Of a DNA stretch of 62,931 nucleotides, positions 1 to 9,168 are shown one piece after another (the stretch's first letter is position 1; each line of letters starts with the position of its first letter). Source of the stretch: Paracoccus haematequi (GTDB taxonomy: Bacteria; Pseudomonadota; Alphaproteobacteria; Rhodobacterales; Rhodobacteraceae). Below the pieces are notes generated by a model. The model had not been told where the DNA came from. It worked only from the letters and a program-made list of their open reading frames with translations, and searched no databases. The translations under genes were made by a program, and so were the position numbers. Where the stretch lies: positions 1-62,931 of the forward strand of contig NZ_UZWE01000042.1 in NCBI RefSeq assembly GCF_900631945.1, read 5' to 3'.

Positions 1-89
1 GCATAAAGCCGCGCATAATCCCCAGCCCCCACATGCGCATCCCCGAAACCCGCCGGAACAGGATGCTTTTCAATCGCTTCAATCGTCAT
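1..89 (-). CDS. N-terminal fragment of an acyl-CoA synthetase-like protein (window edge)
   Basis: Only the first 29 codons are inside the window. The ATG at 89 is preceded by a strong GAGGAGGAGG ribosome binding site at a good distance. The visible peptide starts MTIEAIEKHPVPAGFGDAHV and reaches a GDYARLY segment. Acetyl-CoA synthetase-type AMP-forming ligases often carry a similar Y-x-x-x-Y segment near the N-terminus, before the adenylation domain. The identification is an inference from this short stretch. The gene is divergent from the AraC regulator that follows, which could control it. Confidence 0.5.
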   Translation of the reverse strand, partial: MTIEAIEKHPVPAGFGDAHVGAGDYARLY

Positions 90-431
90 CAGCTTGCCTC
101 CTCCTCGATGGCGCACCGGATCCTCTGCCGCGATGTGCCGCCTGACCCAGGCTGCAAAACGAATGAAAGGACGGTGTTAATCTATGAACTTAATATCAGT
201 TAACTTATTATTTTGGAAGACAAATATTGTGAAGTAATTAACGCAGGAAAAGCAGTTTCAGTAAACGATTTACCTTCCGCCCCCCTGCCCTTCCCGCGCG
301 CCGACAGCCCCTGGGGATGCGGGATGTGGGACCAAAGGACTGCTGCGTTCGGCCCCCGAAGCTGCCATTATCGGACCACGGCGCTTGGGGGGGAGGACGC
401 CACGATACTTGACGGGGCATTGCTGACCGAC
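90..431. promoter_or_regulatory. Divergent intergenic region between the edge gene and the AraC regulator
   Basis: About 340 bases without a convincing gene. Bases 175-260 are clearly AT-rich (runs such as taacttattatttt) in an otherwise very GC-rich window, which fits a promoter. An open frame upstream of the AraC gene reaches back to a TTG at 213. Before about position 410 its codons (AAA, TAT, TTA, AGG, ATA) are unlike local genes, so it is treated as non-coding. Confidence 0.4.
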
Positions 432-1421
432 ATGCAGGGGCGGCCGATCCGGCAGACCGGCCCCACCTCGTCCCGCGACTGGGACGAGGTTCAGGCCTTC
501 TGCCGCAAGGTCTACATGCCCTATCGCGTCCGTCCGGCGGCGCCCCGGCTGCTGCCCGCCGCGACCATGCGCATGGCCCAGGTCGGGCGCGTCACGCTGA
601 CGCGGTTCGCCTATGGCGTGCCGATCCACCTGGACCGCTTCGACCCCGAGGCCGGGAATATCCTGGTGCTGAACACGCTGACGGGCGCGTTGCGGCACAA
701 GCAGGACGCCGAGCGCACGGCGACCACCCGCGCGGGCGACAGCTTCGTGGTCGATTGTTCGCGCACCGATTACTGGCTGGACGGCGACGGCGACCACCTG
801 CAACTGAACCTGACCATCCCCCATGACGCCATGGCCGAGATCGCGATGCGCTGGCTGGGCTTCGTGCCCGACGACCGGCTGTGGACGCGCAGGCTGGCCT
901 TTGGCGGCAACGGTTCCCGCTGGCAGGCGCTGCTGGCCTATGTGGTGCAGTCGCTGGAGGCCAGCGGCCAGGTCCGGGGGGCGCCCCCGATGGCGCGGCA
1001 CCTGGAGGAGCTGATCTGCATGGACCTGTTGCAGATCTGGGCCGAGGGCGCCGGGATCAGCCTGCGCGACGGCGCCCGCATGGCAGCCCCCCGCCATGTC
1101 CGCGCGGCCGAGGAGATCATGGCCAGCGAGGCGCGCGATCCGCCCAGCATGGCGCAGGTCGCCGACCGGGTCGGCGTCTCGGTCCGCGCCCTGTCCGAGG
1201 GGTTTCGCCGCTTTCGCGGCATGACGCCGCGCGATTTTCTGCGCGCCCGGCGGCTTGAGGGGCTGCGCGCGGCCTTGCGGGCGGCGGGGCCGGGCGACAG
1301 CGTGACCTCGGTCGCCGCCGATTGGGGTTACGTCAACCTGGGCGCCCTGGCGCAGGTCTATCGCGCCCGCTTCGGCGAGACGCCGGGACAGACCCTGGCC
1401 GCCGCCCGCGCGCGGGGATGA
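432..1421 (+). CDS. AraC-family transcriptional regulator
   Basis: Single-component regulator of about 330 residues. The N-terminal half resembles the AraC_binding_2 ligand-sensing domain. The C-terminal ~100 residues hold the two helix-turn-helix units: MAQVADRVGVSVRALSEGFR is the first, and the second ends in the usual F-G-E-T-P-G-Q. The start is uncertain. ATG 432 was chosen, TTG 420 is possible, and the frame is open back to TTG 213 with atypical codons. It lies about 100 bp upstream of the serine hydrolase and divergent from the edge gene, either of which could be its target. No inducer can be predicted. Confidence 0.85.
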   Translation: MQGRPIRQTGPTSSRDWDEVQAFCRKVYMPYRVRPAAPRLLPAATMRMAQVGRVTLTRFAYGVPIHLDRFDPEAGNILVLNTLTGALRHKQDAERTATTRAGDSFVVDCSRTDYWLDGDGDHLQLNLTIPHDAMAEIAMRWLGFVPDDRLWTRRLAFGGNGSRWQALLAYVVQSLEASGQVRGAPPMARHLEELICMDLLQIWAEGAGISLRDGARMAAPRHVRAAEEIMASEARDPPSMAQVADRVGVSVRALSEGFRRFRGMTPRDFLRARRLEGLRAALRAAGPGDSVTSVAADWGYVNLGALAQVYRARFGETPGQTLAAARARG

Positions 1422-1526
1422 CGCACGTTCCCTGCCGAACGCGAACGCGCCCTGCCGATTCCGAATGGCGCGGGGGACGGACGCGGCGCATCATTTCCGC
1501 TGTCGTCTGACCAAGGGAGGAACGTC

Positions 1527-2717
1527 ATGACCGACTTGAAAGCCACTCTGGACCGGGTTCTGGACGGGGTCGTCTCGGGCGATCCGCGCGTGCCGGGCGT
1601 GGTCGCCATGGTGACGGATCGCAGCCGCGACATCTATTCCGGCGCGGCGGGCGACCGCGTGCTGGGCGGCGCGCCGATGACCGAGGATACGGTCTTCGCC
1701 ATCTTCTCGACCACCAAGGCCATCGCCGCGACGGCCGCGCTGCAATGCGTCGAGGAAGGACTGCTGGATCTGGACGCCCCGGCCCGCGACTATGCCCCGG
1801 CCATCGGCGCATTGCAGGTGCTGGACGGCTTTGACGCGGCGGGCGACCCGATCCTGCGCGCGCCGAAATCCGACATCACAACGCGCCAGTTGCTGACCCA
1901 TACCGCCGGATTCGGCTATGACTTCTTTAACGAGAATTACCGCCGCATGGCCCAGGACCACGGCCAGCCCAGCGTCGTCACCTGCTCGCGCGCCTCGATC
2001 CAGACGCCGTTGCTGTTCGATCCCGGCACGAAATGGGAATATGGCAGCAATATCGACTGGGTGGGCCAGGTGGTCGAGGGCATCCGCGGCAAGCGCCTGG
2101 GCGAGGTTCTGCGCGAGCGCGTCTTCGACCCCCTGGGCATGGCCGATATCGGCTTCACCCGCACCCCGTCGATGCGCGAACGCACCGCCGCGATTCATGC
2201 CCGCGGGGCGGATGGCGGCCTGACCGACATGGGCTTCTTCCTGCCCGACGATCCCGAGATCGACTGCGGTGGCCACGGGCTTTACGCCACCGTGCCGGAA
2301 TACATGAAGTTCATCCGCATGTGGCTGAACGACGGCGCCGGTCCGCAGGGGCGGGTGCTGAGGCCCGAAACCGTCGCCCTGGCGGTGACGAACAAGCTGG
2401 AGCCGCATCAGAAGATCGGAATGCTGCCCGGCGTCATTCCCGCCCTGTCCAATGATGCCGAGTTCTTTCCGGGGCTGAGGAAAGGCTGGTCCTACGGCTT
2501 CATGACGGTCGAGGAGGACGCCCCCACCGGCCGGCCCGCGGGCGCCCTCGGCTGGGCCGGGCTTGCGAACCTGTTCTACTGGATCGACCGCCGGAACGGC
2601 GTCGGCGGCTATTGGGCGACGCAGATCCTGCCCTTCGGCGATCCGGTGTCGTTCACGGGCTATCTGGACTTTGAAAGCGCCGTCTGCCGGGCCATGGCGG
2701 GGGCAGCGGCGGCCTGA
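1527..2717 (+). CDS. Serine hydrolase, beta-lactamase/EstB esterase family
   Basis: A 396-residue protein of the class C beta-lactamase-like (PF00144) family, which contains esterases, D-aminopeptidases and carboxylesterases as well as true beta-lactamases. The nucleophile motif S-T-T-K is at residues 61-64 and the second motif Y-G-S-N lies near residue 172. A GGHGLY segment is a plausible third motif. No signal peptide is visible, so it is probably cytoplasmic and more likely an esterase than a resistance enzyme. The start ATG has an AAGGGAGGAA ribosome site. It is followed after 57 bp by a truncated AraC gene in the same direction. The substrate is unknown. Confidence 0.85.
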   Translation: MTDLKATLDRVLDGVVSGDPRVPGVVAMVTDRSRDIYSGAAGDRVLGGAPMTEDTVFAIFSTTKAIAATAALQCVEEGLLDLDAPARDYAPAIGALQVLDGFDAAGDPILRAPKSDITTRQLLTHTAGFGYDFFNENYRRMAQDHGQPSVVTCSRASIQTPLLFDPGTKWEYGSNIDWVGQVVEGIRGKRLGEVLRERVFDPLGMADIGFTRTPSMRERTAAIHARGADGGLTDMGFFLPDDPEIDCGGHGLYATVPEYMKFIRMWLNDGAGPQGRVLRPETVALAVTNKLEPHQKIGMLPGVIPALSNDAEFFPGLRKGWSYGFMTVEEDAPTGRPAGALGWAGLANLFYWIDRRNGVGGYWATQILPFGDPVSFTGYLDFESAVCRAMAGAAAA

Positions 2718-2728
2718 CGCGACACAGC

Positions 2729-2756
2729 GCGGGCAGGGATCCCCGTCCCCGCCCGC
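2729..2756 (+). terminator. GC-rich inverted repeat after the serine hydrolase
   Basis: GCGGGC at 2729-2734 pairs with GCCCGC at 2751-2756, with a GGG/CCC continuation inside. It sits between the hydrolase stop and the ribosome site of the truncated AraC gene. There is no T-run, so it is only a weak terminator or attenuator candidate. Confidence 0.25.
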
Positions 2757-2774
2757 AGCCAACCGGAGGAGACC

Positions 2775-3040
2775 ATGACCACGCTTTGTCCCCCTGAAGA
2801 CCTGCCCGACTGGGTGCCCGGCCGCGTGCTGCTGGCCAGCGACGGCCTGGGCTGGCGGCATGTGGGCCTGCGGTCCTATCGCTATCGCGGCCAGGACGTG
2901 ATCGTCCCCGCGATGCGGGATTTCATGCTGGTCAGCTATCAAAGCGGCACCACCCCGATGCGCCGCCGCTTCGACGGCCGCTGGACCCGAGAGCGGATGG
3001 CCCCCGGCGCGGCCTCGCTGCTGACGCGGGCGCAGAACAA
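2775..3040 (+). pseudogene. 5' fragment of a second AraC-family regulator
   Basis: Starts at ATG 2775 with a good CCGGAGGAGA ribosome site. About 89 residues are regulator-like: LPDWVPGRVLLASDGLGWRH, then an RDFMLVSYQSG segment and MAPGAASLLTRAQN. These resemble the N-terminal sensing domain of AraC proteins, but the homology stops at about 3040. From there the plus strand is the antisense of pxpB. The DNA-binding half is missing, so the gene cannot make a working regulator. The frame stays open through antisense sequence, which would give a meaningless tail. The junction is a rearrangement scar. Confidence 0.75.
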
Positions 3041-3713
3041 CCGGGTTTTCGCCGGTCTGGTCCCAGATCGGCACCGGGGTGCGCGCGAAGATCTGATAGC
3101 CGCCGGGCGTCGCCACCGGATAGATCGAATTCGCCGCCCCGCCCAAGCCGATCGCGCCCTGCGGCGTGTTGGTGCGCGGCGGGTTGTATTTCGGCGCCGT
3201 CAGGCGTGCGCGGGGATCCAGCGGCATCAGGAAGGGCAGGCCCGGCCAGAAGCCAAGCGCGGCCACCCAGTATTCCGACGAGGAATGCAGCCGGACCAGA
3301 TGCGCGGTATCCTCAAGCCCGTTTTCCTGCACCAGCAGTTCGGGATCGGGCACCTTGTCGGCGATCCGCGCCCGGTAATCCGCCACGCATTCGGCAGTCC
3401 AGGGGTCGAGATACAGCGCAGGCAGATAAAACAGCCGGCTTTTCAGCGTGATCTCGTGCGACGGTCCGAGAGAGGCGACAAGCGCCCCGATCTCTCGGCT
3501 TGCGTCGTCAAAGCCGATCTGGGCAGGTTCGTAATGAACCAGAAGCGAGGCGAAGCAGGGCGCGGTCTCGATCACGCCGCGGATCCCCGCCTCGGCGACC
3601 GCCCGCGCAAGTCCCTGGGCCATGAAGTTCAGATCCAGGTTCATCTCATCGCCGAATTCGATCAGCATATAGCGGTCGCCGGCGGGCAGGAATTTCGGGG
3701 CGGGATAGATCAT
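3041..3713 (-). pseudogene. pxpB: 5-oxoprolinase subunit B / KipI-like protein, 3'-truncated
   Basis: About 224 residues of the carboxyltransferase C/D family (PxpB, allophanate hydrolase subunit 1). Visible landmarks are FLPAGDRYMLIEFGDEMNLD at the start and GFWPGLPFLM and PRTNTPQGAIGLGG further on. The homology ends just after PVPIWDQTG, where family members usually continue for about 50-60 more residues. There is no stop codon at the junction; the minus frame runs on antisense to the AraC fragment and hydrolase to 1491. ATG 3713 overlaps the aminotransferase stop (ATGA), so it was the next gene of that operon. No pxpC partner is present. It is probably non-functional. Confidence 0.75.
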
Positions 3714-5104
3714 GCGGCCTTTTCCTCCGCAAGGCCGCTGGCGGCCACCTCGACGGCGGTGCGCGCGACCACCCGTTCCATGATCGAAACGATCTCGGCC
3801 AGATCGGCCTCGGTGGCGATCAGGGGCGGGCACAGGGCCAGCGTATCGCCGATGGCGCGGAAGATCAGCCCTTCCTCGTGCGAGATGCGCGCCGCGATGG
3901 CGCCCACCTGGCCCGGCACGGCGAAGGGCCGCTTGCTGGCCTTGTCGGCGACCAGTTCGACCGCGCCCAGCAGACCCATTCCCCGCACCTCGCCCACCAG
4001 CGGCAGGTCGGCCAACCGGCGCAACCCCGCCTGGAAGCCGGGTTCAAGGCGCGCGGCGTTGCCGATCAGGTCGCGCTCTTGGATGATGGCCAGGTTCTCG
4101 GCCGCCACCGCCGTCGCGACCGGATGGCCCGACCCGGTGAAGCCATGGCCGAAGGTGCCGATCCTGTGGGTGTTGTCGGCCACGGCCTGATAGATCGCGT
4201 CCGTGAACATCACCGCGCCCAGCGGCATGTAGCTGGAGGTAATCTGCTTGGAAAGCGTCACGATATCGGGCGTGAAGCCCAGCCGCTGGCTGCCCAGGAC
4301 TGTTCCCAGCCGCCCGAAGCCGGTGATCACCTCGTCCGACACCAGCAGGATGTCGTATTTCCGGCAGATCGCCTCGACCCCCGGCCAATAGCCCGCCGGA
4401 GGAACCATGACCCCGCCCGAAGACATGACAGGTTCGCCGATGAAGGCGGCGATGGTATCGGCGCCTTCGCGCAGGATGGTGTCCTCCAGTTCGGACAGCA
4501 GGCGGGCGCAGAACGCCTCTTCGGTCTCGCCCTCGTGCCCGAAGCGATAGAAATGCGGGCAGGTCAGGTGGATGACCGGCACCAGCGGCAGGTCGAAATC
4601 GCGATGGTTGTTGGGCAGGCCGGTCAGGCTGCCCGCGCCGATGGTAATGCCGTGATACCCCTTGTGCCGGGCCAGGAACTTCTTCTTCCGCGGCCGGCCG
4701 AGCGCGTTGTTCGGATACCAGACCAGCTTGATGACCGTGTCGTTCCCCTCGGATCCCGAATTGGTATAGAACACCCGGCTCAGGTGATCCGGGACCATGC
4801 CGACAAGCCTTTCCGACAGCCGGATCGACGGCTCATGCGCCTTGGACGCGAAGATGTGGTAATAGGGCAGCTTTTCCATCTGCCGCATCGCCGCCTCGCG
4901 CAGGCGAGGTTCGCTGAACCCTACCGCGACGGACCACAGGCCCGCCAGCCCCTCGATGTATTTCTTGCCGGTGGTGTCATAGACATGGATGCCCTCGCCC
5001 CGGTCGATGACCAGCGGGCCGGCCTGTTCGAAGGCGCGGGCGTCGGTATAGGGATGCAGGGCGGTCGCCACGTCCGTATGGGCCAGCGAATTGGATAGTG
5101 TCAT
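3710..5104 (-). CDS. Class III (omega-amino acid) aminotransferase
   Basis: A 464-residue PLP enzyme of fold type I, class III. The signature DEVITGFGRLG and the Schiff-base lysine in TLSKQ are present, as is the N-terminal LAGLWSVAVGFSEPRL typical of beta-alanine/GABA:pyruvate-type transaminases. Family members move the terminal amino group of an omega-amino acid or amine to pyruvate or glyoxylate, giving a semialdehyde. ATG 5104 was chosen because GAGGTC lies six bases upstream; ATG 5116 would overlap the aldehyde dehydrogenase stop. The aldehyde dehydrogenase just upstream is the natural next enzyme. The exact substrate is inferred, not seen. Confidence 0.9.
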   Translation of the reverse strand: MTLSNSLAHTDVATALHPYTDARAFEQAGPLVIDRGEGIHVYDTTGKKYIEGLAGLWSVAVGFSEPRLREAAMRQMEKLPYYHIFASKAHEPSIRLSERLVGMVPDHLSRVFYTNSGSEGNDTVIKLVWYPNNALGRPRKKKFLARHKGYHGITIGAGSLTGLPNNHRDFDLPLVPVIHLTCPHFYRFGHEGETEEAFCARLLSELEDTILREGADTIAAFIGEPVMSSGGVMVPPAGYWPGVEAICRKYDILLVSDEVITGFGRLGTVLGSQRLGFTPDIVTLSKQITSSYMPLGAVMFTDAIYQAVADNTHRIGTFGHGFTGSGHPVATAVAAENLAIIQERDLIGNAARLEPGFQAGLRRLADLPLVGEVRGMGLLGAVELVADKASKRPFAVPGQVGAIAARISHEEGLIFRAIGDTLALCPPLIATEADLAEIVSIMERVVARTAVEVAASGLAEEKAA

Positions 5105-5112
5105 ACTTGACC

Positions 5113-6588
5113 TCATGCGTTCAGGACCGGAGAGATCATGAGATATTTCATCTCCAGATACTCCTCGATGCCGTGATAGGATCCTTCGCGGCCAAGGCCG
5201 CTTTCCTTGATGCCGCCGAACGGCGCGACCTCGTTCGAGATCAGCCCCTCGTTCACCCCGACCATTCCGGTTTCCAGCGCCTCGGTGACGCGGAACATGC
5301 GGTCGATGTCGCGGGTGAAGATATAGGCGGCAAGTCCGTATTCTGTGGCGTTGGCGGCCCGGATCGCCTCGTCCTCGGTCGAGAATCGGAACAGCGGCGC
5401 CACCGGCCCGAAGGTCTCGTCGCGGGCCAGTTCCATCCCCGCATCGGCGCCCGACAGGATCGTCGGCGTGAAGTAGCGCCCGCCAAGGGCATGGCGGCCG
5501 CCCCCGGTCACCAGCACCGCGCCCTTGGCCAGGGCGTCCGCGATATGGCGTTCGACCTTGGCCACGGCGGCGTCGTTGATCAGCGGGCCGGTGGTCACGC
5601 CGGGTTCGGTGCCGGGGCCGACCTTCAGCGCCTCGACAGCCTCCTTCAGCGCCGCAGAGAAGGCATCATGGATGCCGTCCTGCACGAAGATCCGGTTGGC
5701 GCAGACGCAGGTCTGACCGGCATTGCGGAACTTGGAGTTCATGCAGGCCGCGACCGCCGTCTTCAGGTCGGCATCGTCGAAGACGATCAGCGGGGCGTTG
5801 CCGCCCAGTTCAAGCGAGACCTTCTTCACCGTCCGCGCCGCCTGTTCCAGCAGCAGCTTGCCGACGCGGGTGGAGCCGGTGAAGCTGATCTTGCGGACCG
5901 ATTGCGCCTCCATCAGCGCCGCCCCGATCGGGACCGGCATCCCCGTCACGACATTCAGCACGCCAGGGGGCAGGCCCGCCATGCGGCCCAGTTCGGCCAG
6001 CGCCAGGGCCGAGAACGGCGTGAATTCGGACGGCTTGAGGACGGCGGTGCAGCCTGCCGCCAGCGCGGCGGCGGCCTTGCGATGGAACAGCGCGGACGGG
6101 AAATTCCACGGGATGATCAGGCCGCAGACGCCTACCGGCTGTTTTTGCACGATGATGCGCTGCCCGGCCTTCGGCGCCGGGATGGTGTCGCCATAGGTGC
6201 GCCGGGCTTCCTCGGCGAACCATTCGACAAAGCTGGCGCCATAGGCGATCTCGCCGCGCGCCTCGGCAAGCGGCTTGCCCTGCTCGCGCGTCAGGATCAG
6301 GGCCAGTTCCTCTTGATGCGCCATGATCAGGGCGTGCCAGCGTTTCAGGATCGCCGCGCGCTGCCCGGCCGCCAGCGCGCGCCAGGACGGCAGCGCGGCC
6401 TCGGCTGCGGCGATGGCGCGCCGGGTCTCGGCCAGGCCCATGTCGGGCACCTGGCCGATGACCTCGCCCGTCGCGGGGTCGGTCACATCCAGGGTCGCGC
6501 CGTCGTCGGCACCGACCCATTCGCCGTTGATGAAGGCAAGCGGTCGCATCAGATCGGCCGCCTGCGCCGTGGGGGGCATATATGTCAT
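5113..6588 (-). CDS. NAD(P)-dependent aldehyde dehydrogenase, succinate-semialdehyde type
   Basis: A 491-residue aldehyde dehydrogenase. Motifs seen are the cofactor region IIPWNFPSAL, the glutamate motif LELGGNAPLI and the catalytic cysteine in FRNAGQTCVCANR. The overall pattern (RKISFTGSTRVGK, FGGIKESGLGREG) is that of the GabD/DavD group, which oxidises succinate or glutarate semialdehyde to the diacid. ATG 6588 is taken as the start, 22 bp after the permease stop; ATG 6579 is an alternative. Next to the aminotransferase it would complete conversion of an omega-amino acid to a dicarboxylate. Confidence 0.92.
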   Translation of the reverse strand: MTYMPPTAQAADLMRPLAFINGEWVGADDGATLDVTDPATGEVIGQVPDMGLAETRRAIAAAEAALPSWRALAAGQRAAILKRWHALIMAHQEELALILTREQGKPLAEARGEIAYGASFVEWFAEEARRTYGDTIPAPKAGQRIIVQKQPVGVCGLIIPWNFPSALFHRKAAAALAAGCTAVLKPSEFTPFSALALAELGRMAGLPPGVLNVVTGMPVPIGAALMEAQSVRKISFTGSTRVGKLLLEQAARTVKKVSLELGGNAPLIVFDDADLKTAVAACMNSKFRNAGQTCVCANRIFVQDGIHDAFSAALKEAVEALKVGPGTEPGVTTGPLINDAAVAKVERHIADALAKGAVLVTGGGRHALGGRYFTPTILSGADAGMELARDETFGPVAPLFRFSTEDEAIRAANATEYGLAAYIFTRDIDRMFRVTEALETGMVGVNEGLISNEVAPFGGIKESGLGREGSYHGIEEYLEMKYLMISPVLNA

Positions 6589-6610
6589 TGCTTTCGTTTC
6601 CGGTGAAAGG

Positions 6611-7636
6611 TCAGCGCACCGCGCGGGCGGCGCGATAGCGGTCCAGCACGACCGCGCCCACAAGGACCACGCCCAGCGCGATCATCTGATAGTTCGAGCC
6701 GATGCGCAGAAGATCCATCCCGTTGGCCAGGACGGTGATGAAGATCACGCCCAGGATGACGCCGGGCACACGCCCTTCGCCGCCCCGCAACGAGCAGCCG
6801 CCGATCACCGCCGCCGCGATCGAGTTCAGGGGAAACTCGCCGCCCAGAAGCGGTTCGCCCGACGATACCCGCGCCGTCAGCAGCCAGCCCGAAAAGGCGG
6901 TGATCGTGCCGCAGATCACATAGGCGGCCAGCAATTGCCGGTTGACCTGCACCCCGGCCACCACGGCCGATCTGAGGTTCGACCCGATCGCATAAAGATA
7001 ACGTCCCAACCGCATGTGATGCATGGCAAGCCAGACCAGCGCCACCACCGGCAGCGCCATGACCAGCGAGGTCGGCAGGCCCAGGATCCGGCCCGACCCG
7101 ATCTGATAGACGAAGGTCCGCGGCAGTCCGGGGACTTGCAGCCCCTGCGAGATCACCAGCGTCACCCCCTTGAAGATCGAGGCGGTGGCCAGGGTGACGA
7201 TGAAGGCGTTGACCTTGAGAACGGCGACCCCGATGCCGTTGATCAGCCCGCAGACAAGGCCCACCGCAAGCGCGGTCCCGAACCCCGCCGCGATCGCCAG
7301 CGCGTCGTTTTCGGGAAACAGCGCCATCACGGCGACCATCGCCTTGGCCGATACGACCGATGTCAGCGCGACGACCGCGCCCACGGACAGATCGAACCCG
7401 CCCGAAACCAGAACGATCATCTGCCCCAGGGCGATCAGCAGCAGGAACACCATCTGCTGGCTCATGTTGGTCAGGTTCATCGGGCTGAGAAAACGGTCGT
7501 TGCCCAGTTGAAAGACGACAAGGCAGATCGCCAGGATGATCGGCAGGGCGCCGAACCGCATGACGCCGTCCACCAGCGACCCTGCGGCCCCGCGCGAATG
7601 GCCCGAATTCATGCGCGAGCTTTTGGCTTCGGTCAT
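6611..7636 (-). CDS. ABC transporter permease, RbsC/sugar type
   Basis: A 341-residue multi-pass membrane permease of the branched-chain amino acid/ribose (BPD_transp_2) family. About eight hydrophobic segments are visible. The family signature GGFDLSVGAVVAL and the C-terminal GVILGVIFITVLANGMDLLRI are clear. The start overlaps the ATPase stop by ATGA. It forms the inner-membrane channel of the importer encoded with the two upstream genes. Confidence 0.93.
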   Translation of the reverse strand: MTEAKSSRMNSGHSRGAAGSLVDGVMRFGALPIILAICLVVFQLGNDRFLSPMNLTNMSQQMVFLLLIALGQMIVLVSGGFDLSVGAVVALTSVVSAKAMVAVMALFPENDALAIAAGFGTALAVGLVCGLINGIGVAVLKVNAFIVTLATASIFKGVTLVISQGLQVPGLPRTFVYQIGSGRILGLPTSLVMALPVVALVWLAMHHMRLGRYLYAIGSNLRSAVVAGVQVNRQLLAAYVICGTITAFSGWLLTARVSSGEPLLGGEFPLNSIAAAVIGGCSLRGGEGRVPGVILGVIFITVLANGMDLLRIGSNYQMIALGVVLVGAVVLDRYRAARAVR

Positions 7637-9168
7637 TGGGTATTTCCTTGATGGGTTTGGTCGCCGAAGGCATGGGCCACAACGGTTTTTTCGTTGAGCG
7701 AGGCCTTGGGCAGATCGGCCACCAGGTGGCCCTCATGCATGACATAGGCCCGATGGGCCAGATGGACGAGTTCCTGCAAGTCCGAGGTGATCAGCAGCAC
7801 CGCCGCGCCTTCGGCCACCAGGCGTTCAAGCTGACGATAGAAGTCCAGCCGGGCGCCGACATCGACCCCGGCTGTCGGCTCGTCGAAGATGAAGACCCTG
7901 CGCGCGCGCGACAGGGCGCGGCCCAGCACGACCTTTTGCTGGTTGCCGCCCGACAGCGACCCGACCGCAAGCCCCGGCACGGCCGGCGCGATGCCCAGCC
8001 TCTGCATCAACTGCGCCGTCAGATCGCGCAACCGTCCCGCCCGCACGATGCCGACGCGGGTATAGCCGGGATCGGCCAGCACCTCGATCTGCATGTTCTC
8101 GGCGATCGAACGGCCAAGCGCCAGCGCCTCGCCGCGCCGGTCCTGGGGCAGATAGACCAGGCCGCGCGACAGAAGCCCGGCGGGCGACGGGTCCGCGATT
8201 TCTTGTCCGTCCAGGACGATCCGGCCCGATTCCGTCGGCAAAAGCCCGAAGACGGCGCGCGCCACCTCGGCCTTGCCGCATCCCACCAGCCCGCCAAGCC
8301 CCACGACCTCGCCCGCGCGGACACGGATCGACACGCCCTTGACGGGACCTGCGCGCAGATCCCGCGTTTCCAGCAGGACCGGCCCCGGACGGTGCGGGCT
8401 CTGGGGATAGAAATGGTCCATCTCGCGCCCGACCATGTCTGCGATCATGCGTTCGTTGGTGACTTCGGACAGGCGGTAATGTCCGGTCTGGCGCCCGTCG
8501 CGCAGGATGGTCACGACATCGCCCAACCGACGGATTTCCTCCATCCGGTGGCTGATATAGAGGATCGCCCAGCCCTCGGCGCGCAGACGGTCCACGATCC
8601 GAAACAGCCGTTCGGATTCGTCATGGCTCAGCGCGGCGGTGGGTTCGTCGAGGATCAGGACGCCCGGCACGCCGTCCAAGGCGCGGGCGATTTCCAGCAA
8701 TTGCTGCTCGGCCCGCGACAAGGTCTCGACACGGGTTTCAGGGTCGAGATGCAGGCCCAGCCGGTCAAGCGCGGCGCGGGTGCGCCTATGAAGCGCCCCA
8801 TGGTCAAGCAGCCCGCCGCGCAGCGGCTCGCGCCCCAGCCCGAAATTCTCGGCCACGCTCAGCGCAGGCGCCAGGCTGAAATCCTGGAGCACCGCGTCGA
8901 TCCCGGCGGCGCGCGCGTCCGAGGGCCTGAGATCGGGCGCGGGCCGGCCGCGCACGAAGCGGTCGCCCCCGTCCAGCCGGTTCACCCCGGTCAGCAGGCT
9001 GACCAAGGTGGATTTTCCGGCGCCGTTCTCGCCCAGCAGCATATGGACCTCGCCCCGCCGCAGATCGAGGCTGACATCCTTGAGCGCGGCGAAGCTGCCA
9101 TAGAACTTGCAGGCGGCGGAAAGCGAAACGACCGCCTCGCTTTCTGCCTGTGGTGCCAAGGCGTTCAT
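7633..9168 (-). CDS. ABC transporter double ATP-binding protein, RbsA/MglA type
   Basis: A 511-residue fused ATPase with two nucleotide-binding domains. The first has Walker A GENGAGKST and Walker B VLILDEPTAAL. The second has the family's degenerate Walker A GLVGCGKAEV, signature LSGGNQQKV and Walker B VFIFDEPTAG. This arrangement is typical of sugar-type importers (RbsA, MglA, XylG). Its start overlaps the binding-protein stop and its stop overlaps the permease start (both ATGA), so the three subunits are translationally coupled. Confidence 0.95.
   Translation of the reverse strand: MNALAPQAESEAVVSLSAACKFYGSFAALKDVSLDLRRGEVHMLLGENGAGKSTLVSLLTGVNRLDGGDRFVRGRPAPDLRPSDARAAGIDAVLQDFSLAPALSVAENFGLGREPLRGGLLDHGALHRRTRAALDRLGLHLDPETRVETLSRAEQQLLEIARALDGVPGVLILDEPTAALSHDESERLFRIVDRLRAEGWAILYISHRMEEIRRLGDVVTILRDGRQTGHYRLSEVTNERMIADMVGREMDHFYPQSPHRPGPVLLETRDLRAGPVKGVSIRVRAGEVVGLGGLVGCGKAEVARAVFGLLPTESGRIVLDGQEIADPSPAGLLSRGLVYLPQDRRGEALALGRSIAENMQIEVLADPGYTRVGIVRAGRLRDLTAQLMQRLGIAPAVPGLAVGSLSGGNQQKVVLGRALSRARRVFIFDEPTAGVDVGARLDFYRQLERLVAEGAAVLLITSDLQELVHLAHRAYVMHEGHLVADLPKASLNEKTVVAHAFGDQTHQGNTQ

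Noticed and set aside
213..431. Upstream extension of the first AraC gene to TTG 213
   Set aside because: The codons in this stretch are unlike local genes and the region is AT-rich and promoter-like.
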